From Nocardia nova SH22a (GTDB lineage: Bacteria > Actinomycetota > Actinomycetes > Mycobacteriales > Mycobacteriaceae), in contig NZ_CP006850.1 of the NCBI RefSeq assembly GCF_000523235.1, positions 124,001 to 188,000 on the forward strand: a stretch of 64,000 nucleotides of DNA, in the 5' to 3' direction. This document shows, one piece after another, positions 36,134-44,122 of this stretch. The first letter of the stretch is position 1. Each line of letters starts with the position of its first letter. The notes beneath the pieces were generated by a model. The model worked only from the letters and a program-made list of their open reading frames with translations. It made no database searches and had not been told where the DNA came from. The position numbers and the translations under genes were made by a program.

Positions 36134-36153
36134 TACCGGATCTCGACGCGACA

Positions 36154-36189
36154 CGCGGCCCCGCGACGAACTTTCGTCGCGGGGCCGCG
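36154..36189. terminator. Hairpin terminator between mycolyltransferase genes 1 and 2
   Basis: Perfect 17-bp arms at 36154-36170 and 36173-36189 with a 2-base formal loop (in practice a tetraloop or larger), 20 bases after the stop. It implies that copies 1 and 2 have separate transcripts. The following 330 bases contain only the dyad at 36375 and no gene. Confidence 0.8.
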
Positions 36190-36374
36190 TCGTGTCACCG
36201 GACCGTGTCACCGGATCGCGGACTCGGACATCCCTCGGAAAACGCGCCGATGCTGGACATTTGCTGTGCAGGTTTTCGCTACGCCGCTTCGGGTATATTC
36301 CATCCGGAACTGTGCCGCAGATCACCGTTCGGGATATTTCCGAGTCGAATCTTCTTACGGCAGCCCTGGATCGC

Positions 36375-36393
36375 CGATACTCGATTGGTATCG
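36375..36393. promoter_or_regulatory. Dyad upstream of second mycolyltransferase gene
   Basis: CGATAC, seven bases, GTATCG: perfect 6-7-6 inverted repeat about 130 bases before the start. It has the same half-site letters as the dyad before copy 1, in the opposite arrangement. Candidate operator. Confidence 0.4.
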
Positions 36394-36520
36394 AAGAACC
36401 TGCAGTACAACGGCGAGTGTGCAGCGCCGGAGCGCTTTTGTCTGTGTTGTCCGGAATGAGTGACGGTCGCATGGTGTGGGATCGGATGCGATCGCCGCTT
36501 CAGGTGAAAGGTCGAGTTCG

Positions 36521-37615
36521 ATGCGATTTGCGCGCAGGAAACCGTTGCCCGGAAGCAGGTCGGCGACCAAATCCCGTTCCCTGCTCAGGCGTTCGGCGCT
36601 GGGGGTGGCATTCGCGGTTCTGCTGCCACTGGGAGTTTCGGTCCTCGGGCAGGGAGCGAGCGCATCCGCGGCTTTCGACCCGGCGGGATTCGATTTCATG
36701 GTCGACTCGCCGGTGATGGGCCCGATCAAGTCCCGGATCTTTCGCGCCAAGGACGGCAACACGGATCGGGTCGTGTACGCGCTCGACGGTCTGCGCGCAC
36801 CCGAGACCCTGAACGGCTGGGAGATCGAGACCAACGTCGCGCAGATGCTCACCGACTGGAATATCAATGTGGTGATGCCGGTCGGCGGGCAATCCAGTTT
36901 CTACGCCGACTGGAATGCGCCGAGTTCGTTCTTCGGCGTTCCGCCCAGTGGTTCCGGCGCTGTCGGAACGGGATCCGGTGCCACCGAGGCATTGCTGGGC
37001 GGGCCGGGTAAGAGCTATCGCTACGACTGGGAAACCTTTCTGACCTCACAGTTGCGCAGCGCACTGCGCGATCGCCTCGGTTTCCGCGCCGACCGGAACG
37101 GGGTCTTCGGATTGTCGATGGGCGGTAGTGCCGCATTGACGCTGGCGGCCTATCACCCCGATCAGTTCAGTTTCGCGGGTTCGTTCTCCGGCTACCTGAA
37201 CATCTCCGCACCCGGTATGCGCGAGGCGATCCGGGCCGCGATGATCGACGCGGGTGGGTACAACGTCGATTCGATGGCGCCGCCCTGGGGTCCGCAGTGG
37301 TTGCGGATGGATCCGTTCGTCTTCGCACCGCAGCTGATCGCGAACAACACCCGCCTCTGGATCGCCGCGGGCAGCGGTGTTCCGTCGCAGCAGGATCTGG
37401 GTCTGCCGTTGCCCGCCGCCACCGATCACATCGTGCGCGGCGCCCCGCTGGAAGCGTTGGCGCTGGCGAATACTCGGTCGTTCCAGGTGCGGATGATGAC
37501 ACTCGGCGCACAGAACGTGGTGTATTCCTTCCCGAATGTGGGAGTGCACGACTGGTTCAACTGGCAGGACGAGGCTTACCGTATGGCGCCCGACCTTTCG
37601 GCGAATATCGGCTGA
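36521..37615 (+). CDS. Mycolyltransferase (antigen 85 family), copy 2
   Basis: A 364-residue paralogue of the preceding gene: signal helix LLRRSALGVAFAVLLPLGVSV, mature start FDPAGFDFMVDSPVMGPIKSRIF, nucleophile Ser199 in GLSMGGSAAL, catalytic His in VGVHDWFNW. Long stretches (LAAYHPDQFS, SGYLNISAPGMREA, WGPQWLRMDPFVFAPQL) are shared with copy 1, so the two are a recent tandem duplication, diverging mainly in the insertion after FYADWNAPSSFFG. Same proposed reaction: transfer of mycolate to trehalose monomycolate and arabinogalactan. Start ATG 36521 has AAAGG upstream. The frame opens earlier but the extra residues lack signal character. Confidence 0.9.
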   Translation: MRFARRKPLPGSRSATKSRSLLRRSALGVAFAVLLPLGVSVLGQGASASAAFDPAGFDFMVDSPVMGPIKSRIFRAKDGNTDRVVYALDGLRAPETLNGWEIETNVAQMLTDWNINVVMPVGGQSSFYADWNAPSSFFGVPPSGSGAVGTGSGATEALLGGPGKSYRYDWETFLTSQLRSALRDRLGFRADRNGVFGLSMGGSAALTLAAYHPDQFSFAGSFSGYLNISAPGMREAIRAAMIDAGGYNVDSMAPPWGPQWLRMDPFVFAPQLIANNTRLWIAAGSGVPSQQDLGLPLPAATDHIVRGAPLEALALANTRSFQVRMMTLGAQNVVYSFPNVGVHDWFNWQDEAYRMAPDLSANIG

Positions 37616-37925
37616 ACAGCGGCGAAATTCACCGTCGCCGTAGTTGATTCGTCATTTCGCGCTGTGATTTCACGGGTGACGCGATAGGGTCTTGCGCACG
37701 ATTACGAATGGCGCACGGGCGGATTTCGGCCACCCGGCCGGGGTCCGTGTTGCCAAGGAATGGGCGGTCGAATATCGTCCAGCGAGCGCAAGTGTGACCG
37801 TTCGTAGCCGCGGCGTCGCTCATGTCGAATGGTCGGGTTCGATATGAGCACTTGATCCTGCCGTTGTCGACGGAAGTGGTCGCGGCGCGGCGACAACAGC
37901 AGACAGCAGAAAGAGAGCAGTATCC
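37616..37925. promoter_or_regulatory. Intergenic region before third mycolyltransferase, with dyad
   Basis: 310 bases without a gene. It holds an imperfect 11-8-11 inverted repeat, CTCATGTCGAA (37819-37829) and TTCGATATGAG (37838-37848), pairing at 10 of 11 positions, about 80 bases before the start. Ribosome site AAAGAGAG lies near 37911. No strong terminator follows copy 2. Confidence 0.4.
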
Positions 37926-38948
37926 ATGCGTTTCGGCAGGTCGGCCGCGCCCGTTTCGCAGCAGCGACGTGGTGCTCAGCGTGGTTGGCGTACACGACTT
38001 CTCGCTGCGGGCGCCGTGCTGGCGCTCCCGATCGCGGTGGGCGCCGTTGCCCCGGCCGCTGTCGCCGCACCGATCCACGCCCCCGTGCACCAGACTCCCG
38101 CGGGCGGCTACGACGAACTGATGGTTCCGTCGAGCATGGGCCCGGTGAAGGTGCAGGTGCAGTGGGCGCGCAACGGCGGTAACGCCGCATTGCTGCTGCT
38201 CGACGGTCTGCGCGCTCGCGACGATCGCAACGCCTGGTCCTTCGAGACCAACGCGCAGCAGATGTTCGGCAACGACAACGTCACCCTGGTGATGCCGGTC
38301 GGCGGTCAGTCCAGCTGGTACGCCGACTGGGCGAGCCCGAGCAACCTGAACGGCCAGAAGTTCACCTACAAGTGGGAAACCTTCCTCACCCAGGAACTTC
38401 CGGATTTCCTTGCCAACTACGGCGTTTCGAAGACCAACTACGCGGTGGCGGGTCTGTCGATGAGTGGTCCGGCGGCGCTGCGCCTGGCGGCCTTCCACCG
38501 GGATCAGTTCAAGTACGCGGCCTCGTTCTCGGGCCCGCTGAACTGGAACGCACCGGGTATGCGCGAGGCGATCCGCGTCATGATGCTCGACGCCGGTCGC
38601 TTCAACGTCGACTCGATGGCCGCGCCGTGGAGCCCGCAGTGGCTGCGTTCGGACCCGATGGTGTTCGCCCCGCAGCTGCGTGGTCTGCCGATGTTCATCT
38701 CGGCGTCCAGCGCGCTGCCCGGTCCCTACGATCACCCGACTTCTCCGGTGGGTCTGTTCAATACCGGTAACGCCATGGGCATCGAGCTGATCGCCATGGT
38801 CAGCACGCACTCGTTCAAGGCCCGGCTGGACTCGCTGGGCATTCCGGCGACCTATGACTTCCCGGCCGTCGGTACGCACTCCTGGCACTACTGGCAGGAC
38901 GAGCTGGGCAACGCCCGGGCGGGCATCCTCGCCGCACTGAATGCCTGA
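37926..38948 (+). CDS. Mycolyltransferase (antigen 85 family), copy 3
   Basis: A 340-residue exported Ag85-type enzyme: signal helix LLAAGAVLALPIAVGAVAPAAVAAP, mature region YDELMVPSSMGPVKVQVQWARNGGNAALLLLDGLRAR, nucleophile Ser178 in GLSMSGPAAL, and catalytic His in VGTHSWHYWQDEL. It is closer to the common mycobacterial and corynebacterial form than copies 1 and 2 (HSWxYW motif, shorter insertion). It is inferred to make trehalose dimycolate or mycolate the cell wall; division of labour among the copies cannot be read from sequence. A hairpin follows the stop. Confidence 0.92.
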   Translation: MRFGRSAAPVSQQRRGAQRGWRTRLLAAGAVLALPIAVGAVAPAAVAAPIHAPVHQTPAGGYDELMVPSSMGPVKVQVQWARNGGNAALLLLDGLRARDDRNAWSFETNAQQMFGNDNVTLVMPVGGQSSWYADWASPSNLNGQKFTYKWETFLTQELPDFLANYGVSKTNYAVAGLSMSGPAALRLAAFHRDQFKYAASFSGPLNWNAPGMREAIRVMMLDAGRFNVDSMAAPWSPQWLRSDPMVFAPQLRGLPMFISASSALPGPYDHPTSPVGLFNTGNAMGIELIAMVSTHSFKARLDSLGIPATYDFPAVGTHSWHYWQDELGNARAGILAALNA

Positions 38949-38969
38949 TCACAGGCCGTAACGACAGCT

Positions 38970-39011
38970 GATTCCGGCGTCGCGCAGACTCGATCTGCGC
39001 GGCGCCGAATC
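38970..39011. terminator. Hairpin terminator after mycolyltransferase copy 3
   Basis: Stem of an exact 8-bp top (CGCGCAGA/TCTGCGCG, loop 38989-38993) continuing with bulges to GATTC/GAATC at 38970-38974 and 39007-39011, 22 bases after the stop. No T-tract. Confidence 0.6.
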
Positions 39012-39113
39012 GTTGCGGGGACCCGGTGAGATCCGCTGTGGGCTGCTATTTCTCAGGTTTGCTGTCCGCGCGTCCTACCGGCTCCGGCGGGTCCGGCGCG
39101 GTACAACACTCCT

Positions 39114-40985
39114 GTGGCAGGTGTGGCATCCGAGAGACGGGGGACGCTTCGTCGTGGCCGGTGGGGCCGGCGGCGACTGGCGATATTCGCCGCTGCCGCG
39201 GTCCTGCCACTGGCATCGGGAATCGCGCTCGCGCCCGCTCCCGGCCTGGCCCAACCGGCCGCGGTCCCGGCCCCGGCCGGACCGGTCATCCAGCGGGTCG
39301 ACTGGCTGAGTGACCGCCGGGTGGCACTGTGGATCGCCTCCCCGTCGATGGGTTCACCGGTGCAGGTGCAATTGCTGCTCGCCCGGGACTGGAATTCCCG
39401 GCCGGACGCGCGTTTCCCGGTACTGCTGATGCTCGACGGATTGCGCGCGCAGGACGACGAGAGCGGCTGGACCAAGGACGCCGGCGCCGTCGACTTCTAC
39501 GCCGACAAGGACGTCACCGTCGTACTGCCGATCGGCGGCCAGTCCAGTTTCTATTCCGACTGGCTGCAGCAGGACAACGGCAAGAACTACCAGTGGGAAA
39601 CCTTCCTCACCAAGGAATTGCCGCCGCTGCTGGAGAGTCAGTGGCGGGCCACGAATGTGCGTGGTGTGGAGGGGCTTTCGATGGGCGGTACGGCCGCGAT
39701 GTTCCTGGCCGGTCGCAATCCCGACTGGGTGAAGTACGCCGCGTCCTATTCCGGCTTCCTGACCACCACCAGTGTGGGCATGCCGCAGGCCATCATGTTC
39801 GCGATGCGCGACGCCGGTGGTTTCGACGCCAACGACATGTGGGGTCCGCCCACGAATCAGCAATGGGCCGATCACGATCCGTACGAGCTGGCGCCGAAGC
39901 TGAAGGGCACCAGCCTGTACGTCTCGGCGGGCAGCGGCGCGACCGGCGCCTACGACAAGGCCTCCGATATTCCCGGTATCAGCACCAATTACGCCGGTAT
40001 GGGCCTGGAAATGCTGTCCCGCTTGACCTCTCAGAACTTCGTCGAGAAGTTGAACAAACTGTCGATTCCGGTACAGGTGAATTACCGCCCCTCGGGCACG
40101 CATTCGTGGCCGTACTGGGATTTCGAGATGCGCCAGTCCTGGTCGCAGGCGGCCGCTGCCCTCGGGGTCGAGGCCGACAAGCCGCCCTGTCAGGCCGGTG
40201 GCGCGATGGCCGCGGCGCTGCAGATCGACACCTGGCTCGGCGACTGCGTCACCCCGGAGTATCCGGTGACCAATGGCAGCGCACAGGATTTCAAGGGCGG
40301 GCGTCTGTTCTGGTCACAGGCCACCGGCGCGCACGGGGTGGCCGGGATGATCGGCGGCGTCTATCAGGCGACGGCCGGACCCGCAGGTCCGCTGGGCCTG
40401 CCCACCGATGCCGAACGGCCGCTCCCCGACGGCCACGGCCGCTTCCAGAACTTCCAGGGCGGGGCGGTCTACTGGACTCCGGAGACGGGTGCGCAGGTGG
40501 TGCGGGGCGCGATCCTGACCGAATGGGGTCGCCAGGGCTTCGAACGCGGGCCCGCCGGATATCCGACCGGACCGGAGGCCGAGACACCGAACTCCGTCGG
40601 TGTGGTGCAGGGTTTCCAGGGCGGGCCGATGTACTTCAGCGACAAGACCGGTGCACATCGGGTGCAGGGCCTGATCCTCGGCAAGTACGGGCAGATGGGC
40701 TTCGAGAACAGCTGGCTGGGTTTCCCGGCCGCCGAGGAACAGCCGACCAAGGATCTGGGACGCTACAGCGCGTTCGAGGGCGGCAACATCTACTGGAGTC
40801 CGCTGTCGGGCGCCTGGGCGGTCCGCAAGGGACCCATCATGGATGCCTGGGGACAGAACGGCTTCGAGAACGGTCGGCTCGGCTACCCGATCAGCGACGA
40901 GTTCCCGGTACCCGGCGGGGTGCAGCAGAACTTCCAGGCCGGATTCATCGTCCTCCCCGACGGAAAACCGCCGGAAGTGCATTGA
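39114..40985 (+). CDS. Mycolyltransferase fused to LGFP repeats (PS1/Cop1-like), copy 4
   Basis: A 623-residue protein: signal helix (LAIFAAAAVLPLASGIALAP), an Ag85-type catalytic domain to about residue 345 (Ser189 in GLSMGGTAAM; His in SGTHSWPYWDFEM), and a C-terminal half of about five LGFP repeats (motifs GPLGLPTDAE, GPAGYPTGPE, SWLGFPAAEE, GRLGYPISDE). This architecture is that of the corynebacterial PS1/Cop1 protein; LGFP repeats are thought to hold such enzymes on the cell wall. Mycobacterial Ag85 proteins lack it. The start GTG 39114 has no strong ribosome site; GTG 39123 is an alternative. Confidence 0.9.
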   Translation: MAGVASERRGTLRRGRWGRRRLAIFAAAAVLPLASGIALAPAPGLAQPAAVPAPAGPVIQRVDWLSDRRVALWIASPSMGSPVQVQLLLARDWNSRPDARFPVLLMLDGLRAQDDESGWTKDAGAVDFYADKDVTVVLPIGGQSSFYSDWLQQDNGKNYQWETFLTKELPPLLESQWRATNVRGVEGLSMGGTAAMFLAGRNPDWVKYAASYSGFLTTTSVGMPQAIMFAMRDAGGFDANDMWGPPTNQQWADHDPYELAPKLKGTSLYVSAGSGATGAYDKASDIPGISTNYAGMGLEMLSRLTSQNFVEKLNKLSIPVQVNYRPSGTHSWPYWDFEMRQSWSQAAAALGVEADKPPCQAGGAMAAALQIDTWLGDCVTPEYPVTNGSAQDFKGGRLFWSQATGAHGVAGMIGGVYQATAGPAGPLGLPTDAERPLPDGHGRFQNFQGGAVYWTPETGAQVVRGAILTEWGRQGFERGPAGYPTGPEAETPNSVGVVQGFQGGPMYFSDKTGAHRVQGLILGKYGQMGFENSWLGFPAAEEQPTKDLGRYSAFEGGNIYWSPLSGAWAVRKGPIMDAWGQNGFENGRLGYPISDEFPVPGGVQQNFQAGFIVLPDGKPPEVH

Positions 40986-41140
40986 GTCGTCCTGGCGGAC
41001 TTATGAGTACCGCATGAGCCGTTGGTGAGGTTCCATCTGTGGGACACCCCTGTGCTCCGGTTGCCGTTAACCTGGAGCGCGACCCGCTAGGCCTTGTGAT
41101 GAGTTCTAGCCCTCTGCGAACTAGATCGAGGACACGATTC

Positions 41141-41683
41141 ATGCTTCGGACCCGTCCGGTCGGAGAACGGTATATCGCCGGTGGCAAGGTCGCCGGTGTC
41201 GTGGTGGCGCTGGCGGCCACCGGATTGCTGGCCGCCTGCGGTGGTAACGACTCCACGGCGTCGAGCACGCCGACCCTGAAGCCCTCCGCCACGACCTCCG
41301 CCGCCGCGCCGACGAAGAGCGCGGACGCGCCGCCGCCCGCACCGGAATCCGCGCCCGAGCAGGCCCCCGCGACCACCGACGCGGAGGAGCACCCCGAGCC
41401 CGCTCCCACCTCGGCGGCCACCCCGCCGCTGTCGGAGAAGGACAAGGCCTATCTGGACGAGCTGAACAAGCGCGGGGTGACCCCGTCCAGCCCGGATATC
41501 GCGCTCACCGCCGCGAACTACATCTGCCAGAGCAAGGCCAGTGGCGCCTCCGACCAGGAGGTCAAGACGTTCGTGAACGCGATGGCCGGTACCGATCCGG
41601 GATACGACCCGCAGAAGATGCCGGTTGACCAGGCGGGTCAGATCTACATCGACGTGGCGACCCAGACCTACTGCAACAAGTGA
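41141..41683 (+). CDS. DUF732 lipoprotein
   Basis: A 180-residue lipoprotein: signal helix and lipobox LAAC with Cys33, an 80-residue Ala/Pro/Thr/Glu-rich linker, then a DUF732 domain (about 105-180): KAYLDELNKRGVTPSSPDIALTAANYICQSKASG and the C-terminal YIDVATQTYCNK, with the two cysteines probably disulphide-bonded. DUF732 proteins are common in mycobacteria and their function is not settled. Start ATG 41141 (GAGG upstream) is preferred to more distal in-frame ATGs. Its stop overlaps the GTG of the Culp6-like gene (GTGA), so the two are translated together. Confidence 0.85.
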   Translation: MLRTRPVGERYIAGGKVAGVVVALAATGLLAACGGNDSTASSTPTLKPSATTSAAAPTKSADAPPPAPESAPEQAPATTDAEEHPEPAPTSAATPPLSEKDKAYLDELNKRGVTPSSPDIALTAANYICQSKASGASDQEVKTFVNAMAGTDPGYDPQKMPVDQAGQIYIDVATQTYCNK

Positions 41684-42672
41684 ACGCGCGACGACGTTCC
41701 GGATACGGCGGCCGGGGTCCCGGCCGTCGGCGTCGGCCGGGCTGTCTGATATTCCTGCTGGTCGCGGTCCTGGTGGTGATCGTGGCGGTGGTGGCGTGGT
41801 TCGTGCTGGCGGGCCGTCTGCACGTACCGAAGCCGACTCCGCCCAAACCGACCAAGCCCAGTAGTCAGCCGGCCTCGTGCCCGGATGTGCAGTTGCTGTC
41901 GGTTCCGGGAACCTGGGAGTCGAACAGCAATGACGATCCGCACAATCCGACCGCCAATCCGGCGTCGTTGATGCTGCATGTGACCAACCCCGTCCGGCAG
42001 CAGTTCCCGGACTCCAGGCTCGATGTCTACACCGTCCCCTACGTCGCGCAATTCTCGAATCCGATCGCGTTGCCGCCGGACGGTCAGGAGTCCTACAACA
42101 AGAGTCGTTCGGAGGCCACCACCCGGGCCGTCGCCGAGCTGACGGAGATGTCGAAGAACTGCCCGCTGACCAATTATGTGATCGCCGGGTTCTCGCAGGG
42201 CGCGGTCGTGGCCGGTGATATCGCCGCGCAGATCGGCGCCGGGCAGGGGCCGGTCGCGGAGGATCAGGTGCTCGGTGTCACCTTGATCGCCGACGGTCGC
42301 CGGGTCCTCGGTCCCGGCCAGGCCACCGAGGTCGGGACCTCACCGGGAGGTGTCGGCGCGGAGGTCGCGCTGAAGGGACTGTCCGTTCCGGGCATCACGA
42401 TGACCGGTCCGCGTGCCGGTTTCGGGACCCTCACCGGGCGGGTGAACACCATCTGCGCACCCGGGGATCTGATCTGCGACGCCCCGCCGCAGGCCACGAA
42501 TCCGCTGAACATCCTGCCCAGTCTGATGACGTTGGTGCGGGCCGTCGGCAATCCGGTGCACAGCATGTACAACAGCTTCGAGGTGGACTCCGACGGCACC
42601 ACCGCGACGCAGTGGACCTCGGCCTGGGCCGAGGGTCTGATCACGAACGCACCGCACCCGGCGCACGGCTGA
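41680..42672 (+). CDS. Cutinase-like lipase, Rv3802c/Culp6 homologue
   Basis: A 330-residue protein anchored by one N-terminal helix (GCLIFLLVAVLVVIVAVVAWFVLAG) after a basic tail, then a Pro-rich linker and a cutinase domain. Ser172 in AGFSQGAVVAGD is the nucleophile; the catalytic Asp is in the CAPGDLICD loop and the His in NPVHSMYNS. The mycobacterial counterpart, essential there, has phospholipase and thioesterase activity and sits beside fadD32 and pks13, as here. It presumably tunes envelope lipid or mycolate supply. The GTG start is coupled to the DUF732 lipoprotein. Confidence 0.9.
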   Translation: MNARRRSGYGGRGPGRRRRPGCLIFLLVAVLVVIVAVVAWFVLAGRLHVPKPTPPKPTKPSSQPASCPDVQLLSVPGTWESNSNDDPHNPTANPASLMLHVTNPVRQQFPDSRLDVYTVPYVAQFSNPIALPPDGQESYNKSRSEATTRAVAELTEMSKNCPLTNYVIAGFSQGAVVAGDIAAQIGAGQGPVAEDQVLGVTLIADGRRVLGPGQATEVGTSPGGVGAEVALKGLSVPGITMTGPRAGFGTLTGRVNTICAPGDLICDAPPQATNPLNILPSLMTLVRAVGNPVHSMYNSFEVDSDGTTATQWTSAWAEGLITNAPHPAHG

Positions 42673-42843
42673 CGGCCGTGCCGGGGCGGTCTCCGGAGGT
42701 CTCGGAAAAAAGTAAACCCGAGGGTCACTCAGATTTTGGTGGAGGCTGTAAAGTGCAGCGATGATCGCGCCACAGCACCGGCCGGAGCTCGCCGTTCCGC
42801 CGGTCGTGACGTAGCACTTTCGTACAGCCAGGAGCAAAGGTCC

Positions 42844-43878
42844 ATGACAGAAGCCGCCGTCGTCGGCGCGACCAGCGGTGTCGAGATGACAGCGCTGGGC
42901 GTTCCGGCGCGCGCGTTCCGATTCGCGGCCGCCGGTGAGGGCAACCAGCAGGAGGGCGGGGCGCGGAAATTCGTCAAGCTCGCCCAGCAGGCCGAGGAGT
43001 ACGGCTACGACTCGTTCGCGATCCCGGATCATCTGGGTCCGCAGGTCGGCCCGATCGCGGCACTCGGCGCCCTCGCGGTGGCCACCGACCGGATTCGGAT
43101 CGGCACCTCGGTGCTGGCCAACGGTTTCCGGCATCCGGTGGTGCTGGCCAAGGACGCGGCGACGATCGACGTGCTGTCCCGCGGCCGGTTGGAACTCGGG
43201 GTGGGCGCGGGCTGGATCAAGAGCGAATTCGAGGCGGCCGGCATTCCCTACGAGTCGCCGGGGGTGCGGCTGGAGAAGCTGGACGAGACGCTGACCATCC
43301 TGGACGTGCTGCTGCGTGGTCAGGAGTGTCACTTCGAGGGCAAGCACTACCAGGTGCGTGGCATCAAGGGCACCCCGCGGCCGCGGCAGGGTCCGCGTCC
43401 GCCGCTGGTGACCGGTGGCGGCGGCCCGAAGATGCTGCGGCTCGCCGCCAAGCACGCCGACATCATCTCGGTGGTGCCGCGGACGACCAGGACCGGTAAG
43501 GGCCTGCTGTCGGGGATCACTCTCGAGAAGACCATCGAGAAGGTGAATCTGATCAAGGAGGCGGCCGGTGACCGGTTCGCCGACATCGAACTCAACTGGA
43601 CCATCACGGCGGTCGTGATCACCGACGATCGCGAACGTACCGCCGAGATGGCGTTGACGGCCCTCGACAAGGGACTGCACCCCGATCTCGAGGTCGATGT
43701 GCAGCTCACGGTGGACGACATCCTGAATTCCCCGTATGTCGCCATCGGCACATTCGAGGAAATCGCCGAGCAGATCCGTAACGTGCGGCGGTCGACGTCG
43801 ATGTCCTATGTCGGAGTGTTTCCGACTCAGATGGACGCTTTCGCGCCGGTGATCCCGCTGCTGCGAGAGGAGCCGTAG
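42844..43878 (+). CDS. F420-dependent LLM-class oxidoreductase (TIGR03621-type)
   Basis: A 344-residue luciferase-like (LLM) TIM-barrel protein. FRFAAAGEG, YDSFAIPDHLGPQVGPIAALGALA, RIRIGTSVLANGFRHPVVLAKDAATIDVLSRGRLELGVGAGW and VTGGGGPKMLRLAAKHAD match the F420-dependent subgroup, as I recall the TIGR03621 family. Substrate unknown. It stands alone in the 171-base plus 244-base gaps between the Culp6-like gene and fadD32, a place where mycobacteria have no such gene. Start chosen at ATG 42844 with AGGAG about 10 bases upstream; the upstream 36 in-frame residues are unlike the family. Confidence 0.87.
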   Translation: MTEAAVVGATSGVEMTALGVPARAFRFAAAGEGNQQEGGARKFVKLAQQAEEYGYDSFAIPDHLGPQVGPIAALGALAVATDRIRIGTSVLANGFRHPVVLAKDAATIDVLSRGRLELGVGAGWIKSEFEAAGIPYESPGVRLEKLDETLTILDVLLRGQECHFEGKHYQVRGIKGTPRPRQGPRPPLVTGGGGPKMLRLAAKHADIISVVPRTTRTGKGLLSGITLEKTIEKVNLIKEAAGDRFADIELNWTITAVVITDDRERTAEMALTALDKGLHPDLEVDVQLTVDDILNSPYVAIGTFEEIAEQIRNVRRSTSMSYVGVFPTQMDAFAPVIPLLREEP

Positions 43879-44122
43879 CCGATCCACCATGCGTGTCCAG
43901 CGGGAATATGTTCGACTCGCTCCGAAGACTCCTTCGGGGCCAGCTCTGTAACATGTGCCTGGCTCGAGTACATCTAGCCCATAGGTGGTCACCGCGCAGA
44001 CCACCGGAAAAAGCTGCGGGCAGGCTCTCCCACCACGGAGCGCCCGCGGGTGAAAGAGAGTCGGGGCCTCACAGGTATCAGCGGCCATGGCGCCGTGCTG
44101 CGTGTGCCTCGGAGGAGAAGGA

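Noticed and set aside
43922..43937. Short dyad CCGAAG-ACTC-CTTCGG as a terminator after the LLM gene
   Set aside because: Six-base stem is too short to call with confidence; mentioned only in the fadD32 entry.
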